From Luminiphilus sp. (lineage in GTDB: Bacteria; Pseudomonadota; Gammaproteobacteria; Pseudomonadales; Halieaceae), in the NCBI GenBank assembly GCA_029242325.1, contig JAQWUD010000016.1, positions 186,001 through 250,000 of the forward strand: a stretch of DNA of 64,000 bases, given 5' to 3'. The notes beneath the pieces are model-generated. The model was given only the letters and a program-made list of their open reading frames with translations. It had not been told where the DNA came from and did no database searches. A program made the translations under genes and the position numbers. This document shows positions 48,136 through 58,687 of the stretch, piece after piece (within the stretch, counting starts at the first letter, position 1; each line of letters begins with the position of its first letter).

Positions 48136-48930
48136 ATGAACAAGCGAATCACCATCAGCACCTTGGATGACATGAAGGCATCCGGTGATAAATTCGTGAT
48201 GATCACTGCCTATGACGCAACATTCGCCAGATTGGCTAGCGATGCCGGTGCCGAGACGATCTTGGTGGGCGACTCACTGGGCATGGTGCTGCAGGGACAT
48301 GAAACAACTATCCCCGTGTCACTCGACGCGATGGCGTATCACACAGAGTGCGTGGCGCGAGCCAGACCTCATTCGCTCATTGTCGCAGATCTACCCTTCA
48401 TGAGTTTTTCAAACGCCGATGACGCACTTCACGCCAGCACCAGACTCATGCAAGCGGGAGCACAGATGATCAAACTTGAGGGGGGCACCTGGCTGAGCGA
48501 CAGCATCCACCGATTGGTAGAACGTGGCGTGCCAGTCTGTGCACACCTCGGGCTCACCCCTCAATCGGTAAACGTATTTGGTGGCTACCGGGTACAAGGC
48601 CGAACGCCCAAAGAAGCGAAGTCTATTCTCGCTGATGCTGTAGAAATTCAGGATGCTGGGGCGAACCTTCTCGTGCTGGAGTGCATTCCAGCCGAACTTG
48701 CTGCAGATATTTCGTCGAAACTCGATATCCCCGTTATCGGGATTGGAGCCGGCAGCGGGACCGACGCACAGGTGCTGGTGCTACATGACATGCTCGGTAT
48801 GACTGAATCGGCGCCCAAGTTCGTACAGAACTTTATGGAGGGCGCGCCTTCCATCCAAGCCGCGCTGAAAGCCTTTGTTCAGGCGGTCAAATCGGGCGAA
48901 TACCCGAAAGAAGAGCATACCTACGCCTGA
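48136..48930 (+). CDS. panB: Ketopantoate hydroxymethyltransferase
   Basis: PanB makes ketopantoate from 2-oxoisovalerate and methylene-tetrahydrofolate, the first step to pantothenate and CoA. The 264 residues match E. coli in length. Metal-binding and active-site stretches are [14 protein letters not shown] near 22, [14 protein letters not shown] near 40 and [20 protein letters not shown] near 200. The ATG at 48136 stands 35 bp after the kinase gene. panC follows 9 bp after its stop. Confidence 0.97.
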   Translation: MNKRITISTLDDMKASGDKFVMITAYDATFARLASDAGAETILVGDSLGMVLQGHETTIPVSLDAMAYHTECVARARPHSLIVADLPFMSFSNADDALHASTRLMQAGAQMIKLEGGTWLSDSIHRLVERGVPVCAHLGLTPQSVNVFGGYRVQGRTPKEAKSILADAVEIQDAGANLLVLECIPAELAADISSKLDIPVIGIGAGSGTDAQVLVLHDMLGMTESAPKFVQNFMEGAPSIQAALKAFVQAVKSGEYPKEEHTYA

Positions 48931-48939
48931 GGCCCGACC

Positions 48940-49794
48940 ATGAACGTTGCGTCGGATATCGGCCTCCTCCATGAATTCATAGCCTCTCTCAGAGGGCGGG
49001 TCGCTCGGATCGCTTTTGTGCCTACTATGGGCAATCTCCACAACGGCCATCTTGCGCTCGTAAATCAAGCACTCGAAACCGCGGATGCCGTGATCGTCTC
49101 TATCTTTGTAAATCCGACACAATTCGCGGCACACGAAGACCTCGATACCTACCCTCGTACCCTCGAGGCTGATCTCACTGCGCTGGAAAGCGCAGGCGTA
49201 GACCTCGTTTTCACCCCTACCGCGAGCGAAATCTATCCGGAAGGGGGCGAGGTACATACCAAGATCCATGTCCCGAAATTGGGTGACGAACTCTGCGGGA
49301 AAGATCGTCCCGGACACTTTGACGGCGTCTGTACCGTGATCTACAGATTATTCCAAATAATCACGCCCGATCTGGCCATATTCGGCGAGAAGGATCTGCA
49401 GCAGCTTTTGATTCTCGAAAAAATGGTGAGCGATCTGAGCTTGCCGGTTGAGATCCAGAGTGGCGCCACGCACCGCGCAGAAGATGGGCTTGCTCTCAGT
49501 TCACGAAACCAATACCTCTCTCAATCAGAGAGAGCGATTGCCCCAACGCTCTGGCAGACACTGCAGCAATGCGTCAGAGCGATTAGCGAACCAACAGCTG
49601 AACCCTTTCAATCAGCGCAGCTATCTGCCTGCCGGTCACTCGAGGAAGCGGGCTTTACTGTCGATTATCTGGAACTGCGGACACTTTCGGCGCTGAGCCA
49701 GACTGATTCATTGATAGAAGATTGTGCGCTCTTCGCTGCAGCGCGGCTCGGCACAACTCGGCTCATCGACAACATACAAATTCGACGCAACTAA
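48940..49794 (+). CDS. panC: Pantothenate synthetase
   Basis: PanC joins pantoate and beta-alanine with ATP. The class I nucleotidyltransferase motif is FVPTMGNLHNGHLALV near residue 26, and IFVNPTQFAAHEDLDTYPRT, FGEKDLQQL and LSSRNQYLS follow. Length 284 (E. coli 283). No panD is visible in the window. Its stop overlaps the convergent symporter gene by 4 bp. Confidence 0.97.
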   Translation: MNVASDIGLLHEFIASLRGRVARIAFVPTMGNLHNGHLALVNQALETADAVIVSIFVNPTQFAAHEDLDTYPRTLEADLTALESAGVDLVFTPTASEIYPEGGEVHTKIHVPKLGDELCGKDRPGHFDGVCTVIYRLFQIITPDLAIFGEKDLQQLLILEKMVSDLSLPVEIQSGATHRAEDGLALSSRNQYLSQSERAIAPTLWQTLQQCVRAISEPTAEPFQSAQLSACRSLEEAGFTVDYLELRTLSALSQTDSLIEDCALFAAARLGTTRLIDNIQIRRN

Positions 49795-51515
49795 ATTGCT
49801 CGGGGGGATACCGGCACACGGATGTCGTCGACCAATTCCCTCACAGAGTCGGGTGGCGGTGATGTAATGCGAGTGACACCCAGCGCCACGGCAAAATTCA
49901 CCAGCGCGCCCACGACACCAAAACCATTGGGCTCGATACCCAGAAACCAATTCGGTGGCAGGTCGCCCAAGAAACTGGTGCCAGGGATGAACATGATCCC
50001 CTTGTGCTGAAAAACGTACGCCAGCGTCACGCCGATACCGGCCAGCATCCCCAGAATCGCCCCTTCCCGCGTCACCCGCTTGGAAAAAATCCCAAGCAAC
50101 AACGCGGGAAACAATGAGGCCGCGGCGAGCCCAAAGGCCAATGCCACCGTCCCCGCTGCAAAGCCGGGAGGGTTGAGGCCCAGATAGCCGGCACCAAGCA
50201 CTGCCGCGGCCATCGCGAGCCGCGAGGCCATCAGCTCCTGACGCTCCGAGATAGCGGGCATGAATGTGCGTTTGAGCAAATCATGGGAGATCGCAGAAGA
50301 GATAGCCAGTAACAAGCCTGCGGCTGTGGAAAGTGCGGCCGCAAGACCACCCGCTGCTACCAATGCGATCACCCAATTGGGCAGATTTGCAATTTCTGGG
50401 TTAGCCAGCACAAGAATGTCATTGTCCAGCGTTACCAGTTCATTGGTAACGGGATCCGCTGAGTATTGAATCAGTCCATCAGCATTTTTGTCTTCAATAC
50501 CCAAGAGGCCGGTCTGCTCCCAGTTTTTGAACCATGCCGGCCGCTCATTAATGGCAAGATGTTGTCCCGGCTCGGGCTGCAAGGTTTGAATGATGTTAAG
50601 CCGCGCCATCGCCGCCACTGCTGGCGCCGTGGTGTAGAGAATGGCAATGAACACCAGCGCCCAGCCAGCTGATGTTCTGGCAGCACGAACGGTTGGCACC
50701 GTAAAAAATCGGATAATGACGTGAGGCAAACCCGCTGTGCCAATCATGAGTGAGGCGGTAAAAGCAGCCATATTGAGCGTGCTGCCTCTTACCGATGTTG
50801 TGTATTCCTGAAAACCGAGATCCAACAGTATTTGATCAAGTTTGTGCAGTAGATAAGTGCCGTCGGCCAACGTGGAACCTAATCCCAGCTGAGGAATGGG
50901 CTGGCCAGTAAGCTGCAAGCTGATAAAAATAGCCGGTACGGTGTAGGCGAAGATCAGCACACAAAACTGTGCAATCTGTGTGTAGGTAATCCCCTTCATA
51001 CCGCCTAGAACAGCATAGAAAAATACGATCACCATGCCCGACAGCAAGCCGGTCTCGTAATCGGTCTCGAGAAACCGTGAGAAGGCAACGCCAATCCCCT
51101 TCATTTGCCCAATCACATAAGTCACTGAACAGATAATCAGGCAGATCACCGCCACGACGCGGGCCGCACTAGAGTAGTAACGATCTCCAATAAATTCGGG
51201 CACCGTGAACTTGCCATATTTTCGGAGGTAGGGTGCGATCAGCATAGCCAGTATCACGTACCCCCCTGTCCAACCCATGAGAAAGACAGAGCCGCCATAC
51301 CCGTTGTATGAGAGGCCGATCAGACCCGCCATGGAGATAAAGGATGCCGCGGACATCCAGTCGGCAGCCGTCGCCATCCCGTTTGCGACAGGGTGGATAC
51401 CCCCCCCCGCCACATAGAACTCCTGCGTGGAGCCTGCGCGCGCGCGAATCGCGATGATAATGTAGAGGGCAAAGGAGGCACCCACCACCCAATAGGTGGT
51501 CTCGGTGAGACTCAT
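49791..51515 (-). CDS. Sodium:solute symporter, acetate permease-like
   Basis: An SSS-family cation symporter of 574 residues with about 13-14 membrane segments, of the type paired with a DUF4212 subunit and resembling acetate/short-chain carboxylate permeases. AADWMSAASFISMAGLIG near residue 51 is a family feature. A hydrophilic insert of about 60 residues lies in the middle. The ATG at 51515 overlaps the DUF4212 stop (ATGA); longer open frame upstream is not conserved. A G9 tract lies in codons 36-39. Acetate is inferred from similarity and the divergent acs gene. Confidence 0.87.
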   Translation of the reverse strand: MSLTETTYWVVGASFALYIIIAIRARAGSTQEFYVAGGGIHPVANGMATAADWMSAASFISMAGLIGLSYNGYGGSVFLMGWTGGYVILAMLIAPYLRKYGKFTVPEFIGDRYYSSAARVVAVICLIICSVTYVIGQMKGIGVAFSRFLETDYETGLLSGMVIVFFYAVLGGMKGITYTQIAQFCVLIFAYTVPAIFISLQLTGQPIPQLGLGSTLADGTYLLHKLDQILLDLGFQEYTTSVRGSTLNMAAFTASLMIGTAGLPHVIIRFFTVPTVRAARTSAGWALVFIAILYTTAPAVAAMARLNIIQTLQPEPGQHLAINERPAWFKNWEQTGLLGIEDKNADGLIQYSADPVTNELVTLDNDILVLANPEIANLPNWVIALVAAGGLAAALSTAAGLLLAISSAISHDLLKRTFMPAISERQELMASRLAMAAAVLGAGYLGLNPPGFAAGTVALAFGLAAASLFPALLLGIFSKRVTREGAILGMLAGIGVTLAYVFQHKGIMFIPGTSFLGDLPPNWFLGIEPNGFGVVGALVNFAVALGVTRITSPPPDSVRELVDDIRVPVSPRAI

Positions 51516-51787
51516 TCGTCTGGCTCCTCGAGACCAAGGCGCTCTTCCAGTCGCGCCATAACGCGTGCGTAAGCGAAGATCAGAACGATGAACGTGTAGA
51601 TCGCGCCCTGTTGCGCGAACCAAAAACCCAGCTTGAAACCACCCATTTGAATCTGGTTGAGCGGCTCTACCCACAACACACCGCATCCCAGGCTCACCGC
51701 AAACCAAATAGTTCCGAAAATGGCCATCCAGCGGAGATTCTCTCGCCAGTAAATACGGCGACGAGCGTCAGACTGCGGTTGTTCCAT
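51512..51787 (-). CDS. DUF4212 small membrane subunit
   Basis: A 91-residue protein with two membrane segments (IFGTIWFAVSLGCGVLWV and AQQGAIYTFIVLIFAYAR), preceded by RRRIYWRENLRWM. It matches the DUF4212 family, which accompanies SSS-type symporters as a small partner. An in-frame ATG at 51826 would add 13 residues, and neither start has a convincing ribosome binding site. It overlaps the symporter gene by 4 nt. Confidence 0.85.
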   Translation of the reverse strand: MEQPQSDARRRIYWRENLRWMAIFGTIWFAVSLGCGVLWVEPLNQIQMGGFKLGFWFAQQGAIYTFIVLIFAYARVMARLEERLGLEEPDE

Positions 51788-52010
51788 AGAAGGCCATCCA
51801 AAAATGTACTGATTGATGCGACGCATGATAAACCGCTGTAACGGCCACCGATATCACTTTCTATCCGATTACGCAGGCCACTGGGCGAGCGGTTCAACGT
51901 ACAATGTGCCATGCGCGTTTTGCCAGCGCCGAAACCCATTCGGCGACGGGCTTGTTGAGCTTGTTCGCGTCACTTAACATCTGCCCCTCGTTACTGATCG
52001 GAAACAATTC

Positions 52011-53942
52011 ATGACGGAATCCGCTGTTTACCCCATTCCCGCCGGTTTTAGCGATGCACACATAACACCTGAAAAATATGAGGTGCTGTACCGGCAATCT
52101 CTCGAAGATCCGGATACCTTCTGGTCTGAGCAAGCCGCTTTGCTGGATTGGCATCGCTCCTGGACGTCGGTATCGGAAGCAGATCTTGCGACCGGTTCAG
52201 CACGTTGGTTCGTGGGCGCGCAGCTGAATGTTTCAGTCAATTGCATAGATCGACACCTGCCCCAACGTGCGGAAGATGTGGCAATTATCTGGGAAGGAGA
52301 CGACCCCAAAGACAGCCAGTACTTTACGTTTCAGGAACTGAAAGACCATGTCTGCCGCTTTGCCAATATCCTGAAAGACCGTGGGGTAGGTAAAGGCGAT
52401 CGGGTCTGCATCTACATGCCTATGATCCCTGAGGCGGCTTTCGCGATGCTTGCCTGCGCCCGCATCGGGGCAATTCACTCAGTCGTTTTTGGAGGCTTTT
52501 CTCCAGAAGCTTTGAAGGATCGCATCAACGATGCCACCTGTCGGTTAGTCATTACGGCTGACGAGGGCATGCGAGGCGGTAAAACCGTGCCGCTTAAAAA
52601 CAATGTTGACGCAGCGCTGAAACAAGTGGATTGCGTGGATACCGTCATTGTGATCAGGCGGACGGGGGCAGAGACCACTTGGTCCGAGGGTCGTGACATT
52701 TGGTACCACGAAGCGCTTGAATCCGTGAGCGTCCATTGCGAACCTCAGTGGATGGACAGTGAAGATCCACTGTTTATTCTCTACACCTCCGGTTCGACAG
52801 GGAAACCGAAGGGGGTGCTCCACACCACCGGCGGCTATTTGCTGCAGGCGGCGATGACAATGCAGTACGTCTTTGACTACCGCGCCGGCGAGACCTACTG
52901 GTGCACCGCCGACGTTGGCTGGGTCACTGGGCACACCTATATTGTCTATGGCCCACTTGCGATCGGCGCACGCACGTTGATGTTTGAGGGCATTCCCACC
53001 TATCCTCATGGCGATCGCTTCTGGGAGGTCATCGCTAAACACCGGGTGAATTCGTTCTTCACGGCCCCAACCGCTATTCGCGCCTTGCACGGACTCGGTG
53101 ATGATCTCGTGACACGGCATGAGCTGGGATCGCTTCGCATCATCGGCTCGGTGGGCGAGCCCATAAACCCCGAGGCCTGGGAGTGGTACCACAGGGTAGT
53201 TGGCGGAGGCCGATGCCCGATCGTCGATACCTGGTGGCAAACTGAAACCGGCGGCATCATGATCACGCCCCTTCCGGGAGCACATGCACTCAAACCCGGC
53301 TTCGCCAGCTTTCCTTTCTTTGGCGTAGAGCCCGCATTACTCGATGAGCAGGGCCATGAAATCTCGGGGGCGGGATCGGGATATTTAGTGATCAAACGAT
53401 CATGGCCTGGACAGATTCGTACCGTCTACGGCGACCACCAGCGCATGATAGACACATATTTCACTGCCTATCCCGGTCACTACTTTACCGGCGATGGCGC
53501 GCTGCGCGACGAAGAGGGCTATCTGCGCATCACGGGCCGCGTGGATGATGTGCTCAACGTGTCGGGCCACAGAATGGGCACTGCCGAAGTAGAGAGCGCT
53601 CTGGTGCTCCATAAAGACATCGCGGAAGCGGCCGTGGTGGGTTTTCCCCACGACATCAAGGGTCAGGGAATTTACGCCTACGTGACACCGATGACCGGGG
53701 TGAAGGTTTCGGAATCACTGCGCGCGGAGTTAATCGCGCTCTGTGTGCGGGAAATTGGCGCCATCGCGAAGCCGGATCGCATTCAATGGGCGCCAGGACT
53801 CCCCAAGACCCGATCTGGCAAGATCATGCGGCGAATTTTACGTAAAATCGCCGAAAATGAGCTAAATAGCCTGGGCGACACTTCGACGTTGGCTGACCCT
53901 TCAGTGGTCGATGACTTGGTCGCAAGTCGGGTCGAAAACTAA
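52011..53942 (+). CDS. acs: Acetyl-CoA synthetase
   Basis: Acs activates acetate to acetyl-CoA through acetyl-AMP. The 643-residue protein has the P-loop-like [15 protein letters not shown] near residue 260, [30 protein letters not shown], and the catalytic and acetylation-target lysine in [12 protein letters not shown] near 600. The ATG at 52011 follows GGAAAC. It is divergent from the DUF4212-symporter pair, together forming an acetate scavenging module. The 223-bp shared region holds no confident promoter. Confidence 0.97.
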   Translation: MTESAVYPIPAGFSDAHITPEKYEVLYRQSLEDPDTFWSEQAALLDWHRSWTSVSEADLATGSARWFVGAQLNVSVNCIDRHLPQRAEDVAIIWEGDDPKDSQYFTFQELKDHVCRFANILKDRGVGKGDRVCIYMPMIPEAAFAMLACARIGAIHSVVFGGFSPEALKDRINDATCRLVITADEGMRGGKTVPLKNNVDAALKQVDCVDTVIVIRRTGAETTWSEGRDIWYHEALESVSVHCEPQWMDSEDPLFILYTSGSTGKPKGVLHTTGGYLLQAAMTMQYVFDYRAGETYWCTADVGWVTGHTYIVYGPLAIGARTLMFEGIPTYPHGDRFWEVIAKHRVNSFFTAPTAIRALHGLGDDLVTRHELGSLRIIGSVGEPINPEAWEWYHRVVGGGRCPIVDTWWQTETGGIMITPLPGAHALKPGFASFPFFGVEPALLDEQGHEISGAGSGYLVIKRSWPGQIRTVYGDHQRMIDTYFTAYPGHYFTGDGALRDEEGYLRITGRVDDVLNVSGHRMGTAEVESALVLHKDIAEAAVVGFPHDIKGQGIYAYVTPMTGVKVSESLRAELIALCVREIGAIAKPDRIQWAPGLPKTRSGKIMRRILRKIAENELNSLGDTSTLADPSVVDDLVASRVEN

Positions 53943-54044
53943 CGAAGCCATCGACAATGGACTGGCAACCCTGCAGCCTCTTTTGCCAAGTTCAATTATT
54001 CACGTTTTCCCCGCAAGCATTTGGTTTGACCTTAATTATAATAA

Positions 54045-54080
54045 TTGCCGGCTTGGCATCAGCTAAGCCAATACCGGCAA
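54045..54080. other. Stem-loop upstream of the TonB receptor gene
   Basis: TTGCCGG pairs with CCGGCAA, and inside it TTGGC pairs with GCCAA around a 9-nt loop. It lies about 120 bp before the receptor start in the 256-bp gap after acs. There is no T-run in either direction, so an operator or a structured leader is as likely as a terminator. The rest of the gap shows nothing convincing. Confidence 0.5.
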
Positions 54081-54198
54081 GAAGGTGGTTAAAAACCGTG
54101 TCAGATCCAACGGAGTAACTCCCGATGATTTCTGAGCACTGGTTTTTGTCGTCATCACTGTTTGCTGTATTCGATATTTTCAAACCACGGAGAACCCA

Positions 54199-56742
54199 AT
54201 GAGATTTCCCATCTGCACACTTGCAGTTGCTGTTGCAACCGCCCTGCTCGTGCCGACTCACGCGACCGTTGCTCAGGATGAAAACCTGACAGAAGAAGTC
54301 GTGGTTATCGGTACCCGCACCGAGGGGCGCTCTGCCCTTGACTCACCCGCGCCGATCGACGTGATCGGCGGTGAGACCATGAGCAATCAGGGCGACACAG
54401 ACATGAGCAATCTGCTCCGAAACGTCGTCCCTTCTTACAATGTGAATGACCAGCCAATCAGCGACGCGGCAACTCTGGTGCGACCCGCGAACCTCCGTGG
54501 CCTCGCGCCCGACCACACACTAATGTTGGTCAACGGCAAGCGCCGGCATCGCGCATCAGTCATTACATGGCTGGGTAACGGTATTTCAAACGGCTCTCAA
54601 GGCCCTGACGCTGCGGCAATCCCCGCGCTCGCGCTGAAGCGCATTGAAGTGCTGCGCGATGGCGCATCCGCCCAATACGGCTCTGATGCGATCGCCGGCG
54701 TGATGAACTTTGTTCTGAACGACGCCTCCGAAGGAGGTTCTTTCGAGGTCCGATACGGCGAATATGGGGAAGGTGACGGCGAGCAGGTCACGATTGCAGG
54801 CAATATCGGCCTGCCATTGGGCGACGCAGGCTTCCTGAACCTGACTGCTGAGTGGGGGGAGTCTGATCCGACCAGCCGGTCAGAGCAGCGCGGTGATGCG
54901 CAAACCCTGATCGACAACGGATACCAGAATGTACCGGCACCCGCCATGATTTGGGGTCGACCTATTGTCAACGACGACATGAAGCTGTGGGCGAACTTTG
55001 GCTTGGACCTGAGTGACACCCTCGAGCTGTACGGCCACGCCAATTACAACAGCAAAGAAGTCGACGGCGGCTTCTTCTTCCGTAACCCGACCAACCGCGG
55101 CGCGGTTTATAGCGGCGACAGTGGTGAGACGCTACTGATTGGCGACCTCACTCCAAATGATGGTGTTAGCTGTCCTGTCGTCGCCCTCGGTGGCCCCGAC
55201 GGCGTCACCCCTGATGCAGCTGCGTTTGCACAGGTTCAGGCTGACCCCAACTGCTTCAGCTTTCAGGAGACCATCACCGGTGGATTCACTCCACGTTTCG
55301 GCGGCGACGTCACTGATATGTCTTTCCTGGTTGGATTGCGCGGCGAAATCAACGACAACCTGCGTTGGGATGTGAGCGCCTATCGTGGCGAGCACGAGGC
55401 AGACTTCTTCATCAACAATACGGTGAATGCGAGCCTCGGTCCCGATACCCCGCGTGACTTTGACCCAGGCCTGTACAAGCAGACCGACACCAATTTCAAC
55501 GCGGACCTGAGCTGGAGCGTGTCAGACACCCTGAACATCGGCTTTGGTGGCGAATTCCGAAACGAGGAATTCGAAATCGGCCCGGGTCAGGTGGAATCCT
55601 ACACCGCTGGTCCTCTCGCAGATCAGGGCTTCAGCACCTCATCCAACGGCTTCCCAGGTTTCCCTGCTGCGACCTCTGGGACCTTTGAGCGCGAAAACTA
55701 CGCAGTTTATGTCGACGCTGAGTGGACGCCCACTGACAACCTGATCACGCAGGGTGCGATCCGTTTCGAGGACTTTGATGGCTTCGGCAGCACAACCAAC
55801 TTTAAGGTCGGTGCTAACTACGCTATCTCGGACAACTTCGGTGTGCGTTCTACCTACAGCACAGGCTTTAAAGCCCCGACCCCCGGTCAGGCTAATGCCT
55901 CCAATACCTCAACCGAGCTCATCAACGTCAATGGCGTTCCAACACTGGTGAATAACGGCACGATTCCGGCCACTAGCCCAGTCGCTCTGTCAGTCGGTGG
56001 TAAGGAGCTTGATCCAGAGGAGTCTACTAACTTCACTGCTGGTCTATACGCAACGTTGGGTAACTTCGAAATCACCGTCGACTACTACGATATCGACGTG
56101 GAAGACCGTATCAATCTGTCTTCAGAGGTGGTCCTGTCGCAAGACCAGATCGACCAGCTGATCGCGGACAATGTTCCCGGTGCGGGCGACCTGACCCAGT
56201 TCCGATTCTTCACCAATGACTTCGACACCAACACCCATGGTGTGGATATAGTAGTGTCGACCTACACGGAATGGTTAGGTGGCACGACGGATTGGAACCT
56301 GGCTTTCAACAACAACAAAACAGAAGTTGAAAAGTACAACCCTGACACAATCGGCCCCAGTCGTATTCGTCAGATAGAACTCACAACGCCAGAAACACGA
56401 TGGAATCTGTCCGGCAATCACACCGTCGGTAACTTCCGGTTACTCGCGCGCGTGAGCTTCTATGATGACTGGTATGACAGCTTTGAAAATGACGTCTTTG
56501 GTAGTGACGCCATCTTCGACAGCGAGTACCTGATCGACCTTGAGGTGGAATATATGATCGGGGACCACTCCAGCATTCTCATTGGCGGTAACAACGTCTT
56601 TGACGAAAATGGCCAAAAGGCGACCGACGTGAATAACTTGGGATATAACTCTGCATCAGTCCTAGGCAACACCTACAGCCAGTACTCGCCCTTCGGCATT
56701 AGTGGCGCTTTCTGGTATGCACGCTACCGCTACAACTTCTAA
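54199..56742 (+). CDS. TonB-dependent outer-membrane receptor
   Basis: An outer-membrane active transporter of 847 residues. A signal peptide (about 1-25, ending THATVAQ) precedes a TonB-box-like EEVVVIGTR at about residue 32, a plug domain (PIDVIGGETMSNQGDTDMSNLL, with VNGKRRHRASV) and a long beta barrel ending in the aromatic C-terminus YARYRYNF. Substrate cannot be read from sequence; no siderophore or sugar gene stands beside it except a downstream amidohydrolase. Codons and composition look like the surroundings. A terminator follows. Confidence 0.92.
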   Translation: MRFPICTLAVAVATALLVPTHATVAQDENLTEEVVVIGTRTEGRSALDSPAPIDVIGGETMSNQGDTDMSNLLRNVVPSYNVNDQPISDAATLVRPANLRGLAPDHTLMLVNGKRRHRASVITWLGNGISNGSQGPDAAAIPALALKRIEVLRDGASAQYGSDAIAGVMNFVLNDASEGGSFEVRYGEYGEGDGEQVTIAGNIGLPLGDAGFLNLTAEWGESDPTSRSEQRGDAQTLIDNGYQNVPAPAMIWGRPIVNDDMKLWANFGLDLSDTLELYGHANYNSKEVDGGFFFRNPTNRGAVYSGDSGETLLIGDLTPNDGVSCPVVALGGPDGVTPDAAAFAQVQADPNCFSFQETITGGFTPRFGGDVTDMSFLVGLRGEINDNLRWDVSAYRGEHEADFFINNTVNASLGPDTPRDFDPGLYKQTDTNFNADLSWSVSDTLNIGFGGEFRNEEFEIGPGQVESYTAGPLADQGFSTSSNGFPGFPAATSGTFERENYAVYVDAEWTPTDNLITQGAIRFEDFDGFGSTTNFKVGANYAISDNFGVRSTYSTGFKAPTPGQANASNTSTELINVNGVPTLVNNGTIPATSPVALSVGGKELDPEESTNFTAGLYATLGNFEITVDYYDIDVEDRINLSSEVVLSQDQIDQLIADNVPGAGDLTQFRFFTNDFDTNTHGVDIVVSTYTEWLGGTTDWNLAFNNNKTEVEKYNPDTIGPSRIRQIELTTPETRWNLSGNHTVGNFRLLARVSFYDDWYDSFENDVFGSDAIFDSEYLIDLEVEYMIGDHSSILIGGNNVFDENGQKATDVNNLGYNSASVLGNTYSQYSPFGISGAFWYARYRYNF

Positions 56743-56764
56743 GTCGTAACGACTGTAGACTAGC

Positions 56765-56790
56765 AAGGGGGGCGTCGGCCCCCCTTTTTA
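56765..56790 (+). terminator. Intrinsic terminator after the TonB receptor
   Basis: AAGGGGGG pairs with CCCCCCTT around a 6-nt loop and is followed by TTTTTA. The next gene starts 44 bp further on, so it probably has its own promoter or depends on read-through. Confidence 0.88.
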
Positions 56791-56833
56791 TTACTTGAAA
56801 TAAGCCTTAGGCTCGGCCCTTAACTGCAGAGGA

Positions 56834-58546
56834 ATGTTCATGCTGGCGGTCAGACAAGCACTCATTATTCTCGTAGCAATAGGCCTCATTGCCTGCGAAT
56901 CGTCAGAACTTGAAGCAGAACATTCGCCGGATACTATCGTGATCGGCACGCTATACACCATGAACCCGCTGCAGCCCCGGGTAGAAGCAGTCGCCATCAG
57001 AAATGGGATTTTTGTGTTTGTCGGTGGCGAGGACGCTGCGCTTGAACTAGCGAGTCCTGCTACCCGTTTAATCGAACTTAATGAAGATACAGCGCTGCCG
57101 GGTCTGATTGACGCACATGTCCACATTGCAGGTATTGGCTCAGCCATGCGATCAGTTGATCTCACCGGGGCGGGTAGCTTCGACGAGATTGTCGCGCGCA
57201 TCAAAGAGCGGGCCAGTAACCTTCCGGAAAACCTCGCAGTATTGGGTCGAGGTTGGCACCAGAGCAAATGGCGGACCACACCAGAGGGCGCCGTCGATGG
57301 TTTCCCGACTCATCACACACTCTCGGCAGCGGTGCCGTCACACGCCGTAGTACTCGAACATGCTAATGGCCATTCTGCTTTGCTCAATCAACGGGCAATG
57401 GACCTGCTGGACATTAACGCGGCTTCCGTTGTGCCGGAGGGCGGTGTCATCGTGATGCACGATGGGCGCCCTACCGGACTATTACATGAAACCGCCATCG
57501 ATCTTGCGACGCCCCTGAAGGCCTATGACCTGCAGACCGCGGAAGAGCTTGTCGACCTAGCCCAGCAGCATCTGCTGAGCCAGGGAATCACCACGGCGCA
57601 TGACGCAGGTGCGCTCAAGATCGATCTCGATGCGCAGCTAGCGATGGCTGAGCGAGGAGATCTGAACCTACGGCTTTACTCCATGGTCTATGCGAGTGAC
57701 GAGAGAGCGCTATCGGAGTGGCTGGACCGAGGGCCCCTGATCAACGCAGGGGATTCGCGGTTCACAGTACGCTCCATAAAAGTTCAGGCCGATGGCGCAC
57801 TGGGATCGAGAACCGCTTGGCTACACGCTCCCTACGCTGATGCGCCCGATACTGCGGGAGTACTGACTTACGATCTGGCAGCACTCTCAGAGCTTATTGG
57901 AGTGTCACGCGAAGACAGCTGGCAAATGAGCGTCCACGCAATTGGTGATCGGGCAAATTCTGAAGTGCTATCGGTCTTCGCACCCTACACACAAGCCGAT
58001 ACCGATCACCGCTTTAGAATTGAACACGCCCAGCATCTAAGACGCGGAGACGGACCACTATTTGCCCAACAAGGCGTTATTGCCTCAATGCAACCCATTC
58101 ATCTCAGCTCGGACCGGCTCTGGGCGATTGACCGACTCGGGCCGCAACGTATCGATGAGGGTGCCTATATTTGGCGGGATCTTCTGAACGAAGGCGTAGT
58201 GATCGCCGCTGGCACTGACTCACCGGTAGAACCGGTCAATCCGATTGCCAATTTTTATGCCGCCATCACACGCAAAACGCTGACTGGCCAGCCGGGAGCA
58301 GGTTTCGAACCTGCACAAAAACTGACGCGCCTGGAGGCGCTCCATTCGATGACGCTAGCGGCCGCCTATGCCGGGTTTGAAGAGCAGAACAAGGGCTCGA
58401 TTGAGGTCGGGAAGCTAGCCGACCTGACGATACTGTCGCAGGATCTACTGACCATTCCTGAAGCGCGTATTTTGGAGACTGAAGTCACCATGACACTCGT
58501 CGGTGGCAAAGTGATGTATCGTCGACAGGCTGACTCAACCCAATAA
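56834..58546 (+). CDS. Amidohydrolase family 3 (YtcJ-like) lipoprotein
   Basis: A 570-residue metal-dependent hydrolase. The N-terminus has a hydrophobic segment and lipobox LIAC (about residue 21), so it is a lipoprotein. The metal motif LPGLIDAHVHIAG is near residue 90, QADGALGSRTAW in the middle and AAGTDSPVEPVNP near 460, all typical of the YtcJ group. Substrate unknown. It follows the TonB receptor gene in the same direction, so a link (import, then processing) is possible but only inferred from adjacency. Confidence 0.87.
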   Translation: MFMLAVRQALIILVAIGLIACESSELEAEHSPDTIVIGTLYTMNPLQPRVEAVAIRNGIFVFVGGEDAALELASPATRLIELNEDTALPGLIDAHVHIAGIGSAMRSVDLTGAGSFDEIVARIKERASNLPENLAVLGRGWHQSKWRTTPEGAVDGFPTHHTLSAAVPSHAVVLEHANGHSALLNQRAMDLLDINAASVVPEGGVIVMHDGRPTGLLHETAIDLATPLKAYDLQTAEELVDLAQQHLLSQGITTAHDAGALKIDLDAQLAMAERGDLNLRLYSMVYASDERALSEWLDRGPLINAGDSRFTVRSIKVQADGALGSRTAWLHAPYADAPDTAGVLTYDLAALSELIGVSREDSWQMSVHAIGDRANSEVLSVFAPYTQADTDHRFRIEHAQHLRRGDGPLFAQQGVIASMQPIHLSSDRLWAIDRLGPQRIDEGAYIWRDLLNEGVVIAAGTDSPVEPVNPIANFYAAITRKTLTGQPGAGFEPAQKLTRLEALHSMTLAAAYAGFEEQNKGSIEVGKLADLTILSQDLLTIPEARILETEVTMTLVGGKVMYRRQADSTQ

Positions 58547-58616
58547 GGATTCGATCGCGGTCGGTGCGCAGCTGCGGCGCTAAGGACGCTGCCCGCCTGC
58601 AAATTAAGCAACGAAA

Positions 58617-58643
58617 AAAAACCGCGGTCAAAGCCGCGGTTTT
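58617..58643. terminator. Bidirectional terminator between amidohydrolase gene and pnp
   Basis: AAAACCGCGG and CCGCGGTTTT pair perfectly around TCAAAG, giving an A-run on the left and a T-run on the right. It can serve both convergent genes. Confidence 0.93.
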
Positions 58644-58687
58644 CCATGTTAAAGCGCGCTACAGATCAGGAGCCGCATCCTGATCGC

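Noticed and set aside
51896-51911. A minus-strand TGGCAC element before the DUF4212-symporter genes as a sigma54 promoter
   Set aside because: The -12 position has GT instead of the nearly invariant GC, and no activator sites were seen nearby. Start mapping would decide.
52545-53285. A 246-codon open frame on the minus strand within acs
   Set aside because: It is antisense to well-conserved acs sequence and shows no recognisable protein features.
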